Below are positions 1 through 9,830 of a DNA stretch of 64,000 bases, in pieces. Numbering within the stretch: the stretch's first letter is position 1; each line of letters starts with the position of its first letter. This DNA is from Gemmatales bacterium (GTDB taxonomy: Bacteria; Planctomycetota; Planctomycetia; Gemmatales; HRBIN36). Both the position numbers and the translations under genes were made by a program. The DNA is taken from NCBI GenBank assembly GCA_025060195.1, contig JANXCQ010000006.1, positions 95,480 to 159,479 on the forward strand, written 5' to 3'. The notes under the pieces were generated by a model. The model searched no databases and was not told the DNA's origin. It worked only from the letters and a program-made list of their open reading frames with translations.

Positions 1-1238
1 ACGCGACCTTGGCGGCGCCGACGCTTCAATTGTTTCAGCGAAGGCGGCGGCTTGGCCAATTTCACGGACGAGGAAGAGCCACTAGCGCCTGGCTGCGCGC
101 GTGCGGCATGTTGGTGCTGGAGCCAAGCCAGATACTCCGCCGACTGGGCCTGAGCTTGATCCAGAGGCTCAGCAGGGAGTTCTTTCAGCACTGCCTTGAA
201 TGCTTCCGCAGCGGCTGCAGGTGTGGGAAAGCGGTCTTCGGGGTTTTTTGCTAATAAGCGAGCCAGGATTTGCCAAAGCGTTTCTGAGACTTGGGGGTTG
301 ATTTCAGACAAGGGACGGGGAGCTTCGGTGGCATGGCGAGCCAGCTGACGTATGGGGTTAGTGTCCGCGAACGGCGGTTGCCCGGCTAAACATTCGTAGA
401 GAATGCACCCCAAGCTATACAAGTCAGCGCGAATGTCCACGCGGCGAGCATCACGGGCCTGTTCAGGCGCCATGTAATCGGGATTTCCAAAAATCGCGAC
501 CTCCATGGTCAGTTCTGCATGTTGCGGCGCTCGCTTAGGCTCAAAAATTTCACGGGCCAAACCTATGTCCAGCAACTTGACTACGCAACGTAAAGTCAAT
601 TCTGAGGGTTTAGGTTCAGGTACGAGCATGATATTAGCCGGCTTGAGATCGCGATGTACCACATGTTTTTCGTACAGATGCTGCAACGCTTGGCTGATGA
701 AAAAACCGATCCGGGCGGTTTCGAGCGGTGTCAACGTGCGGCGTTGCTCGAGGACCTCAGCCAGAGTGGCCCCATCGAGATACTCCATAACAAGGAAGTA
801 AATCCCGTTGTGTTCTCCGGCGTGAAAAGTCCGCACAATATTAGGATGAACCAACTCCCGAGCGATTTCTGCTTCCCGAAAAAATCGCGCTAACAAAACG
901 GGGTCGCGGGCTGAGGAAGGCGGCAACACCTTCAGGGCCACCACTTGGTTGCTCGCAACATGGATTGCTCGATAAATGCCTGCCATTCGTCCTTTGGCGA
1001 CCCGCTCGAGGATTTTATACGGGCCGAGAAAGAAATTATCGGCGTAACCATGTAACAGCAGAGCGGCCTGATACTCAGTCAGATATTGATTTTGCACCAG
1101 CCAACGAGCGAAAGCTTTGGTGTCGCGCGGATCGCGTGCGGATTCCCGCCAACGGTTGCATAATTCCTGAACGGCCTCGGGGCTGAGCAACTTACTTCGC
1201 ATTATCAGACCGCAGTAATTTTCCACTGTATAAGCCAT
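1..1238 (-). CDS. Ser/Thr protein kinase, partial (runs off the left edge)
   Basis: Hanks-type Ser/Thr kinase of planctomycete style. Reading the minus strand from ATG at 1238 gives 412 open codons to the window edge, so the C-terminus is missing. Residues 1-70 form a helical N-terminal extension ending in a YLTEYQAALLL segment, often seen before planctomycete kinase domains. The kinase domain starts near 72. The glycine loop is weak (AKGRMAG, 81-87). VALK gives the ATP lysine K103, HRDLKPAN has catalytic D197, and the metal-binding motif is DIG (224-226) instead of DFG. APE is present as MAPEQ. After about residue 345 the chain becomes polar and basic, probably a linker to a sensor or membrane part outside the window. 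Divergently oriented from the acetyltransferase gene. Substrate unknown. Confidence 0.9.
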   Translation of the reverse strand, partial: MAYTVENYCGLIMRSKLLSPEAVQELCNRWRESARDPRDTKAFARWLVQNQYLTEYQAALLLHGYADNFFLGPYKILERVAKGRMAGIYRAIHVASNQVVALKVLPPSSARDPVLLARFFREAEIARELVHPNIVRTFHAGEHNGIYFLVMEYLDGATLAEVLEQRRTLTPLETARIGFFISQALQHLYEKHVVHRDLKPANIMLVPEPKPSELTLRCVVKLLDIGLAREIFEPKRAPQHAELTMEVAIFGNPDYMAPEQARDARRVDIRADLYSLGCILYECLAGQPPFADTNPIRQLARHATEAPRPLSEINPQVSETLWQILARLLAKNPEDRFPTPAAAAEAFKAVLKELPAEPLDQAQAQSAEYLAWLQHQHAARAQPGASGSSSSVKLAKPPPSLKQLKRRRRQGR

Positions 1239-1351
1239 GGAGTTTCCCCGGGCGGAAAGACGCACATCCGAAGCTCGAAGTCCTATGACAATATTATTGT
1301 GGAACTTACCTTGCCGTAATACAAATCAAGAGACCCTCATCGGGGCCAACC

Positions 1352-1963
1352 GTGGTCCATTGGCGCCTGACTTTACGCAACTTGGAGCGAGACGATTGCC
1401 AGTGTGTGGCGGAGTTAGCACGCAACACGGGAGTTTTTCGACCCGTGGAATTAGCGGTGTTAGCCGAAGTGATCGAGGAGTATTTGCGTGCGCCAGGCGG
1501 GGAAGGTTATTACGCTACAGTGGCAGAATTGAAACTTACTGCTGACCAAGCGGATTCTTCCGAGTATCAGGAAGTGTTCGAAGATGCGCAAAAGAGCTTG
1601 GAGCCGGTCAGGGAATTGACGACGCATCAAGTGAGTTGGTTTCGTCCAGGGGTCGCAGGGTTCGTGATATTTGGGCCAACCCCGTTGACGGTGCACACGT
1701 GGGACATCTATTGGATCGCGGTCAGCAGGGATGTGCAACGTCATGGCATTGGCTCGCGCTTGTTAGAGTCGGCAGAAGCGCGGATTCGCGCCCAGCGAGG
1801 CAAATTAGTCCGCGTGGAAACCAGTTCGTTACCCACCTACGAGGCCACACGGCGGTTTTATGAAAAACACGGTTATCAGCGGGCCGGCGTTATTCCCGAC
1901 TTTTACGCTGACGGTGATGACTTAGTAATTTACTACAAGCGCTTGCCGCGCTTATCCCGCTAA
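1352..1963 (+). CDS. GNAT-family N-acetyltransferase
   Basis: A 203-residue protein of the GNAT fold, predicted to move an acyl group from acyl-CoA to an amine; substrate unknown. The acetyl-CoA pyrophosphate loop is visible as QRHGIGS (Q/R-x-x-G-x-G/A) in the last third, preceded by the beta4 strand DIYWIAVS and followed by YEATRRFYEKHGY, the usual 'bulge' helix with FYEKxGF-like ending. The start is GTG at 1352; no strong Shine-Dalgarno sequence is visible, so the start is moderately uncertain. The first ~60 residues are longer than in minimal GNATs and hold an acidic insert. Divergent from the kinase upstream; not in an obvious operon. Confidence 0.82.
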   Translation: MVHWRLTLRNLERDDCQCVAELARNTGVFRPVELAVLAEVIEEYLRAPGGEGYYATVAELKLTADQADSSEYQEVFEDAQKSLEPVRELTTHQVSWFRPGVAGFVIFGPTPLTVHTWDIYWIAVSRDVQRHGIGSRLLESAEARIRAQRGKLVRVETSSLPTYEATRRFYEKHGYQRAGVIPDFYADGDDLVIYYKRLPRLSR

Positions 1964-2432
1964 GCTTAAAAATCGCATAATCAACCTTGGTTGGACGGGC
2001 TGAGCGCGCGACCCACTTGCAAATGGGCCGACCCGCAGGTAGGGTGGCTTTGTGGCAGCGCACAGCAGAAACAACTCATCGGCGAGGCCGACTTAGTCGG
2101 AGTTTTGGGAGGCTTGTACAGTGTTGAGTCACCAGCTCGTGGAGTCGCTACACTCCTAAACCAATCGCGATCTTACAGTCCTGCGAAGGGCATAGCTTGT
2201 TTCCGTGTATCAGGAAACGCCGTTTACGAGTGGCTTGGGGTCTTGCCATCACCGGCGATGGCTAGCCACCCATGATTCAACTCGCTTGCATGCCCGATCG
2301 GGCTGAGAAGCCCTGCTAAGTTATTGGAGGTCATCAGTGTTGCTCCGAGGCCTGTAAGTGCATTTGTTGTGGGTTAGTGATTTGACGTGGAAAGAAAGAG
2401 CCTCGGGGTCCAGGGCCGCTAACCAAGGATCT
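1964..2432. other. Intergenic stretch without a recognisable gene
   Basis: About 470 bp between the acetyltransferase and the sigma factor. An open frame of 94 codons exists on the plus strand but has no ribosome binding site and no recognisable motif. A small palindrome (CCGACTTAGTCGG, near 2089) is present without a following T-run. The last part probably carries the promoter of the sigma/kinase pair, but no clear -35/-10 was found. Confidence 0.5.
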
Positions 2433-3127
2433 ATGCCTTCAGCGGGAAGGTTACCGACAACGCACTGGAGTCTGGTGCTGACCGCTGGGCGACGTGCGAC
2501 ACCGAAAGCACAACAGGCCCTGGAAAGACTTTGCGAAACGTACTGGATGCTGATGTATGCCTATCTGCGTCGGCGCTTGGCCGATGCTGCGGAGGCCCAA
2601 GATGTAACGCAGGCCTTCTTCGCCGAGTTGCTCGAAAAGGACTATCTTCGCACCGCGACCCCGGAACGGGGCTGTTTCCGTTCGTTCTTGCTCACTGCCT
2701 GCCAACACTTCTTGAGTAAGCATTGGGCCAGATGCAAAGCCCTGAAACGGGGCGGTGGCGTTCGCGTTTTTTCTCTGGACTTTGCTGGAATCGACAGTCG
2801 AATGGGAGATCTCGCAGCCACCTGCCGCACTCTCGAACAGGAATACGAGCGTCAATGGGTTTGGCCTTGTTGGCGCGTGTGCTCAGCCGATTGGAGCAAA
2901 GCTACGTCCAAAGCGGCAAAGGAGCGCTCTTTACCACCCTGAAACCGTTCCTTCTCGGGGAGCAAGGGGAAACTACCTACGAAGCGCTCGCCACTCAGCT
3001 CGGCCTGACGAAAGCAGCGGTGAAGGTGGCGGTGTATCGCCTGCGCCGCCGTTATCGAGAACTTCTGCGCGAAGAAATCGCCCATACCGTCGCCAGCCCT
3101 GAGGAGGTAGAGGAACAACTGCGCTAA
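2433..3127 (+). pseudogene. ECF-type RNA polymerase sigma factor with a frameshift
   Basis: Two overlapping frames together encode one planctomycete sigma-70-family factor of about 231 residues. Frame 1 starts at ATG 2433 (AAGGAT just upstream) with TTHWSLVL, then region 2 (YWMLMYAYLRRR, DVTQAFFAELLE, RGCFRSFLLTACQHFL). At about 2856-2862 the frame is lost: codons after ERQW read VWPCWRV. Stepping back one base restores ERQW-GLALLARVL and runs through region 4 (TYEALATQLGLTKAAVKVAVYRLRRRYRELL) to TAA at 3127. A single-base deletion between regions 2 and 4 explains this. The shift site GGGTTTGG is homopolymer-rich, so an assembly error is possible. Sigma factors of this type commonly sit beside Ser/Thr kinases in planctomycetes, as here. 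Confidence 0.85.
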
Positions 3128-3262
3128 TTGTTCTCCGCCCTGGCGAACTAAGCAACGCGTTCGCAAACCTGTTACCTTTGCGACTTTTTCTGTCAGATAA
3201 CTTACGAGGGGCGCTTACAGGAAACGCAGCGAACGAGCACCCTGCCGCTCGGGAGATTTGCC

Positions 3263-4774
3263 ATGCCAGAAACCGCTACTTGTCCCAAATGCGGGGCTTC
3301 GTTACCTGCCGACGCACCGGGTGGTCTTTGTCCGAAATGCCTCCTGGGAGCTGGACTGCAAATCCCATCGCAGACTGGCGTTGCAGGGGCAACTTCTTCT
3401 TCAATCGCGAACGCCTCCAGCAGGTCCCGCTTTGTGACACCTCGTCCTGACGAATTGGCGCGTGCCTTTCCGCACCTGGAAATCCTGGAGCTCATTGGCA
3501 GCGGCGGCATGGGTGCGGTTTACAAGGCGCGTCAGCCCCATCTAGAACGCTTCGTGGCACTGAAGGTCTTGCCTCCTGAATTAGGCATGGACCCTACCTT
3601 CGAAGAGCGTTTCATTCGTGGAGCGCGGGCATTGGCCAAACTCAATCAGCCCCACATTATCGCTGTGTATGATTTCGGCTATGTGCCGTGGTCGCTAGCG
3701 GTTTCCTCAGCGCCAACCTCCCTTGCGACGGTGCCCGCGGAGCAAGAGTGTCGCCTCTACTATCTCCTCATGCAATACGTGGACGGAACGAATTTGCGAG
3801 AGGTGATCCGCAAGGGCCGGCTTGAGCCGAATGAAGCACTGGCCATCGTGACGCAAATTTGCGACGCCTTGCAGTATGCCCACGAGCAGGGCATAGTGCA
3901 TCGCGACATCAAACCTGAAAACATCCTGCTCGACCGCCAAGGGCGTGTAAAAATTGCCGACTTCGGCCTGGCAAAAATTATGGGCCGAGCGCCGGCTGGC
4001 GAAGCAGCTGCCGTCGGTCAAGCCTGGACCCTAACGGCCACCGGTCAGGTCATGGGCACATTGCATTACATGGCACCGGAACAATTGCGTGGTTCCAACA
4101 ATGTCGATCACCGAGCCGACATTTATTCCCTCGGAGTCGTCTTCTACGAACTGCTAACTGGCGAACTGCCGATCGGCAAATTCGAGCTACCTTCGCGGAA
4201 GGTGCAACTCGACGTGCGGCTCGACGCCGTCGTTCTTCGTGCTTTAGAAAACGAACCCGAGCGGCGTTACCAAAAAGCCAGTGAACTGCAAACTGACCTT
4301 CACTCGATCACTGCTACGGACAAAGCCCAGGTTGAGGAGCGACTTCCGTATGCGCTTGCCCTGTTCAATCGGCCCTGCGGCTTCCGGCGTTATGTTGCCT
4401 TCTTAGTGCTTTCCACGCTTGGCTTGTGGGGAATGTATGCGGGTCTAGAACTAGACGTAAGTGAATTCGTCTATATAGGAACGTTCCTCAGTGTGTGGAT
4501 TCTAATTTTGTTAGCATGGTTGCTTTGGAAAGTGCCCTATGATAGAGCTACGGGCAAACTAAGCAAGTTCTTGCACCTCTTAATTGGAACTATGCTACTA
4601 ATCGCTATGTCATCACCCTGGCTGCTTAGTGTGATCTTGTTTGACTTGCTGATTGAAGGCTCGCCGGAAATACTCCGTAGGATACGAGATCGGCCAGCGA
4701 TATTCTTGTTTCAGGCTGTCACGTTTACGTTGACGACCGTGTTTTTGATGTCCACTTGGCGTCCACTTCAATGA
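3263..4774 (+). CDS. Membrane Ser/Thr protein kinase with N-terminal zinc ribbon
   Basis: A 503-residue Hanks-type kinase. Residues 7-29 hold two CPKC pairs, a zinc-ribbon typical of planctomycete kinases encoded beside sigma factors. The kinase domain spans about 73-350: glycine loop GSGGMG (79-84), ATP lysine K101 in VALK, HRDIKPEN with D215, DFG with D233, and MAPEQ. Residues ~375-500 hold four hydrophobic segments (starting near YVAFLVLST, FVYIGTFLSV, FLHLLIGTML and AIFLFQAVTF), so the kinase is probably cytoplasmic and membrane-anchored. ATG at 3263 follows GGGAG. The gene lies 135 bp after the frameshifted sigma factor, suggesting a signalling pair whose output is now damaged. All catalytic residues are intact. 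Confidence 0.93.
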   Translation: MPETATCPKCGASLPADAPGGLCPKCLLGAGLQIPSQTGVAGATSSSIANASSRSRFVTPRPDELARAFPHLEILELIGSGGMGAVYKARQPHLERFVALKVLPPELGMDPTFEERFIRGARALAKLNQPHIIAVYDFGYVPWSLAVSSAPTSLATVPAEQECRLYYLLMQYVDGTNLREVIRKGRLEPNEALAIVTQICDALQYAHEQGIVHRDIKPENILLDRQGRVKIADFGLAKIMGRAPAGEAAAVGQAWTLTATGQVMGTLHYMAPEQLRGSNNVDHRADIYSLGVVFYELLTGELPIGKFELPSRKVQLDVRLDAVVLRALENEPERRYQKASELQTDLHSITATDKAQVEERLPYALALFNRPCGFRRYVAFLVLSTLGLWGMYAGLELDVSEFVYIGTFLSVWILILLAWLLWKVPYDRATGKLSKFLHLLIGTMLLIAMSSPWLLSVILFDLLIEGSPEILRRIRDRPAIFLFQAVTFTLTTVFLMSTWRPLQ

Positions 4775-5981
4775 CTGATGGGCTATTCGAGTCGCCTGGC
4801 TACCTCTTCTCATACTCGGCTAACGAAATCTCAGAAACGACCCAGTCAAATGAGAGAGCCGCAGGCACTACCGCAATCGGATCCAGGATGAATAAGCCGT
4901 GTTGACCAGTTCTGTACGGGTCCCAGTCTAGCCGTTTCCTAAGCCAAATTTGCTGGCTGTGTTCGCTCTCCTGCAGGCGTCTGAAGCTGCTAAACTAACT
5001 TTTCCCGGGGGATGCTGTGGTGAATGTATGTGGGTTGTCCGTGGCGTAACATCTTTGAGTGCTCCGGACTAGGAAATAGCATCTCCCAGCGTTCACCGCA
5101 TCCGAAAGGATCAAACTACCTTGGAACTAAGTCGCTGGTAGGTGAATTTAACATCTGAATTCCGCCTGGCTGATGGGAACAACCAGCTGTAATGCGATGG
5201 AAATTTTGATGTCCCCCGAGATTTCAGCACTAAGGCTACCTGCTTTCAACTTTGGATTACGAGCAATAGCCACAACAGAGATGACGCGGAGCGTTTATGG
5301 GTCTGTTTCGGTGCGGTGCAGCATTTTACCACGGCCCGCGAATCGATCCGCCCGGCCTTGTCTAAAAATCTCCAATTCACCTTTCGCGGTAAGGCAAATG
5401 CACATAAAGAATGTCGCTTCAAGTCATAAGTGTAGCTTGACGTGATGTGGTGGACTATGAAAGTCTCATGCTTTTTACGTCGAACTTCTATCTTCTACCC
5501 ATCACCAGCACAGTGCCCAGCGAAAGAAGTAGCAGCTTCTCTTTGGGAAGATCTAACTACTTCGGCACGGCGCTTTAGGATTCCCTTCTCGGTGAAGGCT
5601 TCTGCAAAGCCTTTCTTAGGCGGCAATGACCGTGGGCATCGAATAACGCCTCAACTCGGCCCTCGGCAGTTGAGTTTCACGCCAGCGGGTCTTCAGGTGG
5701 GCACTTGAACCTCTCATTGTCCTGAGCCGAGCGGGTATGCACCATCAGCCTAAAATCACTCTGTTTTCCTTTCGTCAGCGCAGTAATCTCAGCAAGGTGT
5801 GTATTCTCAGTTGGCCACTACTTGGCGGTAGCGCCGCGTTAGGCGCCTATATGCATAAGACCGCCATGCGGGCCCGCTACTTATCGTGTTTGTAACCCAC
5901 AAGAAAACATAGCCACCATGGGAACCCCCTTGACGTAGCCTTCTGAAGGGGATAACGCAAAGCTTGTACCGTTCTTCCAGA
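4775..5981. other. Long gene-poor gap, possibly decayed coding DNA
   Basis: About 1.2 kb between two converging genes without an intact recognisable gene. The plus strand holds pieces that look coding in composition: a frame at 5142-5429 with one internal stop and a frame at about 5440-5575 reading as 40-odd stop-free residues with normal amino-acid use. No family could be named. I see no RNA gene, hairpin-plus-T-run terminator or repeat array here. Confidence 0.4.
5142..5429 (+). pseudogene. Possible gene remnant, family not recognised
   Basis: One plus-strand frame reads VNLTSEFRLADGNNQL, a TAA at 5190-5192, then 78 further open codons including FQLWITSNSHNRDDAERLW and RPALSKNLQFTFRGKA before TAA at 5427. 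Amino-acid use looks protein-like across the stop and there is no good start codon or Shine-Dalgarno site, which suits a decayed C-terminal fragment. The family is not recognised, and chance cannot be excluded at this length. Confidence 0.25.
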
Positions 5982-7451
5982 CTAATCAGTCTTCTGGCGA
6001 AGAAAGTGGGGGCAACGTTGACGGAAAGCTTGGAGGACTGGGCGAGGCCGACCATTTTTATCAAGAAGGCCACCGTGCGGTACTAAATGGGGAATCGCAT
6101 CAGAGGCGTCGAGCCAGGTGACGCGTTGAACGTTCGGGTGGGCCAATGCCAGGTCCAATAAGGCAGAGGCCCAGGCGGCTTGCCAGTCCTCATTGGCGGG
6201 CACGAACACCTCTTGATCAGGCGGATCCGCCAGTGCATCGCTCTCGTGCGTGGCAGGCAGTCCGAGACTCAAATGCAGGGGAAGCTGGATGTCAGAGAAG
6301 ACATCAAACAGGTGGCTGATGCTCCAAGGCGGACGTAAGAAACTGCCGCGCGGTTCACATTCGAAAATCAGTTCCAGATCCAAAGCAGTCAGTCCCAAGT
6401 CAGCCCGGCTGAGCCAATCCGCTAGTAGAACCGGGATCGGATGTTCCTGCGAGCGCGCTGCTAGTTCGCCGAAAGGGTGTGCTAGGCCTACACTGACGTT
6501 CTTGCCTCTGAGAAGTCGCTTTATGGGACGGAGCAGTCGGCCCAAGAACCTTATACCTTCTTCTAAGCCCAATTCCGTGGGAAAGAGATTGACCGCCGAG
6601 GCGATGTGCCAGTCATGGACGAACTCCGCATGGGCACACATGCGGCTGAGAAACAGTATTCCCCTTTGCAGGAATTGTTCTTTATTATTCAAACTTTGCC
6701 AGAGTTCGTAGAAATGCGTGGAGGCGAAATCAAAGAACGGACCCAAGCACACTTGCCAACCTTGCCGACGAAGACAGTCGAGCGTCAAGTGGAGATGCCA
6801 CCAGTAACTTTCTTGCTCACAGGCCTGAGGATCAAACGGACACGTCAGGCGAATACCTTGAAAGGTGGGATAGAGCGGGGTCAAGTCGCCCACATGCGTA
6901 ACTCGGTCGAGAACGTGGCCCACATAGAAGGGAACGGGCGACCGTTCTTGCCGCGCTTGGGCCAACGAGCGGGCCGTTTCGAGCGTGAGGGCTTGGCCCG
7001 CGACCATGGCGAACTGCAACGCCTGTCGCGCCGACCGACCGTGGGCTTCTTGACCAGCTTGGGCGGAGTAAAGAAACTGCCGCAGTGCCTGGCGTAAGTG
7101 TGCCGTCAGTTCCCTAGGAGAAATTAAACCCGCCTCTTCCCAAGCAGTAGCAAGCTCGCGCACTTGGTGCAACTGGCCCCGAGCCAATTCGCGCACCAAG
7201 TCATAGGGACGTAAGCGGGGCATGAGCGTGGTAGTGGCGAGCATCCAAAGCTCAGAACCAACCATCCAGGGGATGCAAGCCGCCACCGAAGCCACTGTTT
7301 CGCAGGGATGAAGCACCAGTTGTTCTTCTTCCACGGCCACAGAAGTGGCCACGGGCAAGCATTCGCTGCCGCGTTGGAGGTAGGCAAATGTCAACCAGCG
7401 GTGCACATTGTCGGGCAAATCGGGCGGTAAGCGAAAGCGCAAAGCGCTCAT
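5982..7451 (-). CDS. GH10-like TIM-barrel protein, function uncertain
   Basis: A 489-residue protein without signal peptide, so probably cytoplasmic. ATG at 7451 follows AAAGGAG with good spacing. The second half suggests a (beta/alpha)8 hydrolase: a DWHIASAVN-like strand, LTALDLELIFECEP resembling the late barrel strands of family 10 glycosidases, LPLHLSLGLPA, WLDASDAIPHLVPHGGLLDKNGRPRP near the C-terminus, which is very like the 'GLLDENGRPKPA' end of GH10 xylanases. The two GH10 catalytic glutamates cannot be assigned with certainty: E in LIFECEP could be the nucleophile region, but no NE acid/base motif is obvious. It follows the phosphofructokinase gene by 120 bp on the same strand. Planctomycete relatives are often labelled endo-xylanase; activity is an inference. 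Confidence 0.5.
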   Translation of the reverse strand: MSALRFRLPPDLPDNVHRWLTFAYLQRGSECLPVATSVAVEEEQLVLHPCETVASVAACIPWMVGSELWMLATTTLMPRLRPYDLVRELARGQLHQVRELATAWEEAGLISPRELTAHLRQALRQFLYSAQAGQEAHGRSARQALQFAMVAGQALTLETARSLAQARQERSPVPFYVGHVLDRVTHVGDLTPLYPTFQGIRLTCPFDPQACEQESYWWHLHLTLDCLRRQGWQVCLGPFFDFASTHFYELWQSLNNKEQFLQRGILFLSRMCAHAEFVHDWHIASAVNLFPTELGLEEGIRFLGRLLRPIKRLLRGKNVSVGLAHPFGELAARSQEHPIPVLLADWLSRADLGLTALDLELIFECEPRGSFLRPPWSISHLFDVFSDIQLPLHLSLGLPATHESDALADPPDQEVFVPANEDWQAAWASALLDLALAHPNVQRVTWLDASDAIPHLVPHGGLLDKNGRPRPVLQAFRQRCPHFLRQKTD

Positions 7452-7571
7452 CCGCGCTCCTTTGCACCAGGCGACCGCGTTGATAAGCAGCGAACGCCCT
7501 TGTTAGGCTCATGCTCGCCATCGGTGCCAAGAGATGCCGCGGCTCGAAGATTTGTTTGGCGGCCCGTCGCT

Positions 7572-8897
7572 TCATCGCCACGGAGGTAGCTTTTTGGGCA
7601 AGGGTTTCTTACTTAGGTCGACATACTTAGGCAAACCATAATCGTCCTCCGGAATAGCAACCCGTCCCCGTAATAGAGGACGAACGTAGTCCAAGAAGGC
7701 CTGGGTAACGAAATAACCGTCGGCACTGATGAAGCGCTCTTCTAAGTAACGAGTTTTATTGGCGACGCGCTCCAAACTGATTAGGCAGGGTTTGGCTTGA
7801 TAGGGCGCATAGAAATCGTGGCGTGGCTCGAAACCGACACTATAGCCGCTCGCCCCTTCTTCCACGGCGAAGCGGACGGCCGCCTGGCTCAAGCGAATCG
7901 CCTCATCACGATCGGTCTGGGACATAAGGTGGCCCGCATTACGTTGTGTCGTGCCAGGCAGATTGAAGCGAGCCCGCACATAGTCATTCGCTTCCCCTTG
8001 CCACCAAGGTGCGATCGCCGAGCCGCGAATGCGCAGATGGCGTTCGATTTCGTCTCTCAAGTAAGCCGCTGCCCCGCCTAACTGCTTGTGGCCGAAAGCA
8101 TCCACATGAATGGTTCCGGTGGTACGAGCTAACTCAGCGTACAATCGGCCATCTTGATCGCGAATCCCTTCGCTCACTACCAGAAGTACCACTTTATGGC
8201 GGGCTAACAAGTCTTCCAGATGCCCCAGGAAGCGATACATCTTTAGGGGTCGTTCGGGCAGCAAAATCATATGGGGGGCGTCGTCGTCAGCACGGCGCGC
8301 CACTGCAGAGGCAGCGGCCAACCAACCGGCATTTCGCCCCATCGCCTCGATCAATACCACTTGATGTTGCGTGGCCATGGCTCGCGCGTCTAGCCACGCT
8401 TCGCGTACGATCGTCGCCAGATACTTTGCGGCGCTGCCATAACCAGGACAGTGATCCGTGTCCATCAGGTCGTTATCAATCGTTTTCATTACCCCCAGAA
8501 CGCGGAGGGGATAGCCTGCTTGCTGAGCTAGCTGATGTACGCGCAGCGCGGTGTCGGCCGAATCGTTGCCCCCAATGTAAAAAAAGTATCGAATCTCGTG
8601 AGCCCGAAACACTTCCAAAATTCGTCCATAGTCGTCCGGCTTTAACTTGTAACGGCACGAACCAATGGCTGCCGCGGGCGTCCACTGCAAGCCCTCAATG
8701 ACCTCGGGACTTTCGGCATTCAGGTCAAACAGCTCTTCATGCAGCACGCCCAGTATGCCGTGGTCGGCGCCATATATGCCAGTGATGAAATTGTAACGCC
8801 GCAGTTCTTGAATCAGGCCGTAGGCTTGTGCATTAATGACGGCGGTAGGCCCGCCTGATTGCGCAATCAAAGCGTTGCCATGCAATGCCGTCGCCAT
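7572..8897 (-). CDS. pfp: 6-phosphofructokinase, pyrophosphate-dependent type
   Basis: Phosphorylates fructose 6-phosphate in glycolysis; with pyrophosphate the reaction is reversible. The 441-residue protein has the PFK fold: N-terminal IAQSGGPTAVIN loop, GGNDSADTA phosphate-donor site (112-120), MKTIDNDL with catalytic Asp, and EAMGRNAGWLAA sugar-phosphate site. In ATP-PFKs the donor loop is GGDGS and the later motif PGTIDND. Here Asp replaces the second-loop glycine (GGND) and Lys the glycine of PGT (KTIDND), the two changes that mark PPi-dependent enzymes. ATG at 8897 is preceded by a perfect AGGAGG five bases upstream, suggesting strong translation. Followed by the GH10-like gene. Donor choice is inferred from motifs only. 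Confidence 0.88.
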   Translation of the reverse strand: MATALHGNALIAQSGGPTAVINAQAYGLIQELRRYNFITGIYGADHGILGVLHEELFDLNAESPEVIEGLQWTPAAAIGSCRYKLKPDDYGRILEVFRAHEIRYFFYIGGNDSADTALRVHQLAQQAGYPLRVLGVMKTIDNDLMDTDHCPGYGSAAKYLATIVREAWLDARAMATQHQVVLIEAMGRNAGWLAAASAVARRADDDAPHMILLPERPLKMYRFLGHLEDLLARHKVVLLVVSEGIRDQDGRLYAELARTTGTIHVDAFGHKQLGGAAAYLRDEIERHLRIRGSAIAPWWQGEANDYVRARFNLPGTTQRNAGHLMSQTDRDEAIRLSQAAVRFAVEEGASGYSVGFEPRHDFYAPYQAKPCLISLERVANKTRYLEERFISADGYFVTQAFLDYVRPLLRGRVAIPEDDYGLPKYVDLSKKPLPKKLPPWR

Positions 8898-9830
8898 TAG
8901 ACCTCCTCTGGTTGTGCGTCAAAAGCTTTGCCTAACGGTGCCATTTCTCAGTGCTGCATATGGTATGGAGAATTTTTTGTCGAGAAAAGCCGGCGCGTTG
9001 TGTTAAGTTCGTGAAGATATCGCGTCGTCTTATAGTCATAGCCGTAGTCCTAATCAACACCCACGGGCACTGATTGGGGATGCCGAGCTGGGCGTTGGTG
9101 AAGCGCGGCATGGGATCTGGCCTTCGACGGACACATGGCTTTCCACCAGGTCTGTTCAGCCGGGAAAATCTGTAAGAAGACTGAGTGCAGTAACACTGAG
9201 ATCTAGCATCTGCATGGGGAACTAAACATGCTGAAGGTCTGGGAATGAACGCAGCACGGACGGAATCATAGCCCGAATAGATGCAGGCGAAATGGGGCAT
9301 CACGGTTTTAAGTTTCACCACGATAATGCGTTGTAGCGATAAGGCACCTTCCCAAGTCGAAAACGGACTTGCTGTGGAAGGCCTGCAATCTCATCCACGG
9401 CTGACCACAATGTCGTTTATCATAAAGAGGCATATACACACATAAGACGGCTTGGTTCAGTAGTGAACGGAAGCTTATTCGTTTTAGACGGGGAGCTAAA
9501 TCTGCAGGGTTGTCTCCAGCTGGGGCTAGTCTCGACACTGCATTGGCCCTGGTCATAGTCTTCCCTGCACTCGGCAATCGGGAGGTCGTTTTTCATCACA
9601 TGGGAGAATTGATTGATAGGAACAAATCCGTGCCGGCGTTGGTAACCCAAATCGGTAAGTATTTCCATCATGGCCTGCACTAAGTGTGGATGGTTTGACC
9701 AAACCAGCGACTGATGTAACTATAACCGGAACTAACGCAGGTGCGGATCGCTCCTAAGCAAGGCAGGACTTCGCCTGAAAATGGTGCGGTTGTTCGAAGC
9801 TGTACCCATGAAGCGGCTCGAATTGCCACT
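8898..9830. other. Gene-poor gap
   Basis: About 930 bp between two minus-strand genes. Minus-strand frames hold scattered protein-like pieces (for example a stop-free stretch starting MEILTDLGYQRRHG near 9670 and one ending VRFRLGKVPYRY near 9310) in different frames, which could be a decayed gene, but no family was recognised. No RNA gene or strong terminator was seen. The last ~40 bp before 8897 hold the AGGAGG site of the phosphofructokinase. Confidence 0.4.

Noticed and set aside
1991..2275. 94-codon plus-strand open frame
   Set aside because: No start context, no homology that I recognise and composition typical of chance.
2850..2870. Programmed -1 frameshift at a slippery heptamer
   Set aside because: GGGTTTG is present but not in the zero-frame register (X XXY YYZ) required for classic tandem slippage, so a deletion or assembly error is more likely; kept only as a side possibility.
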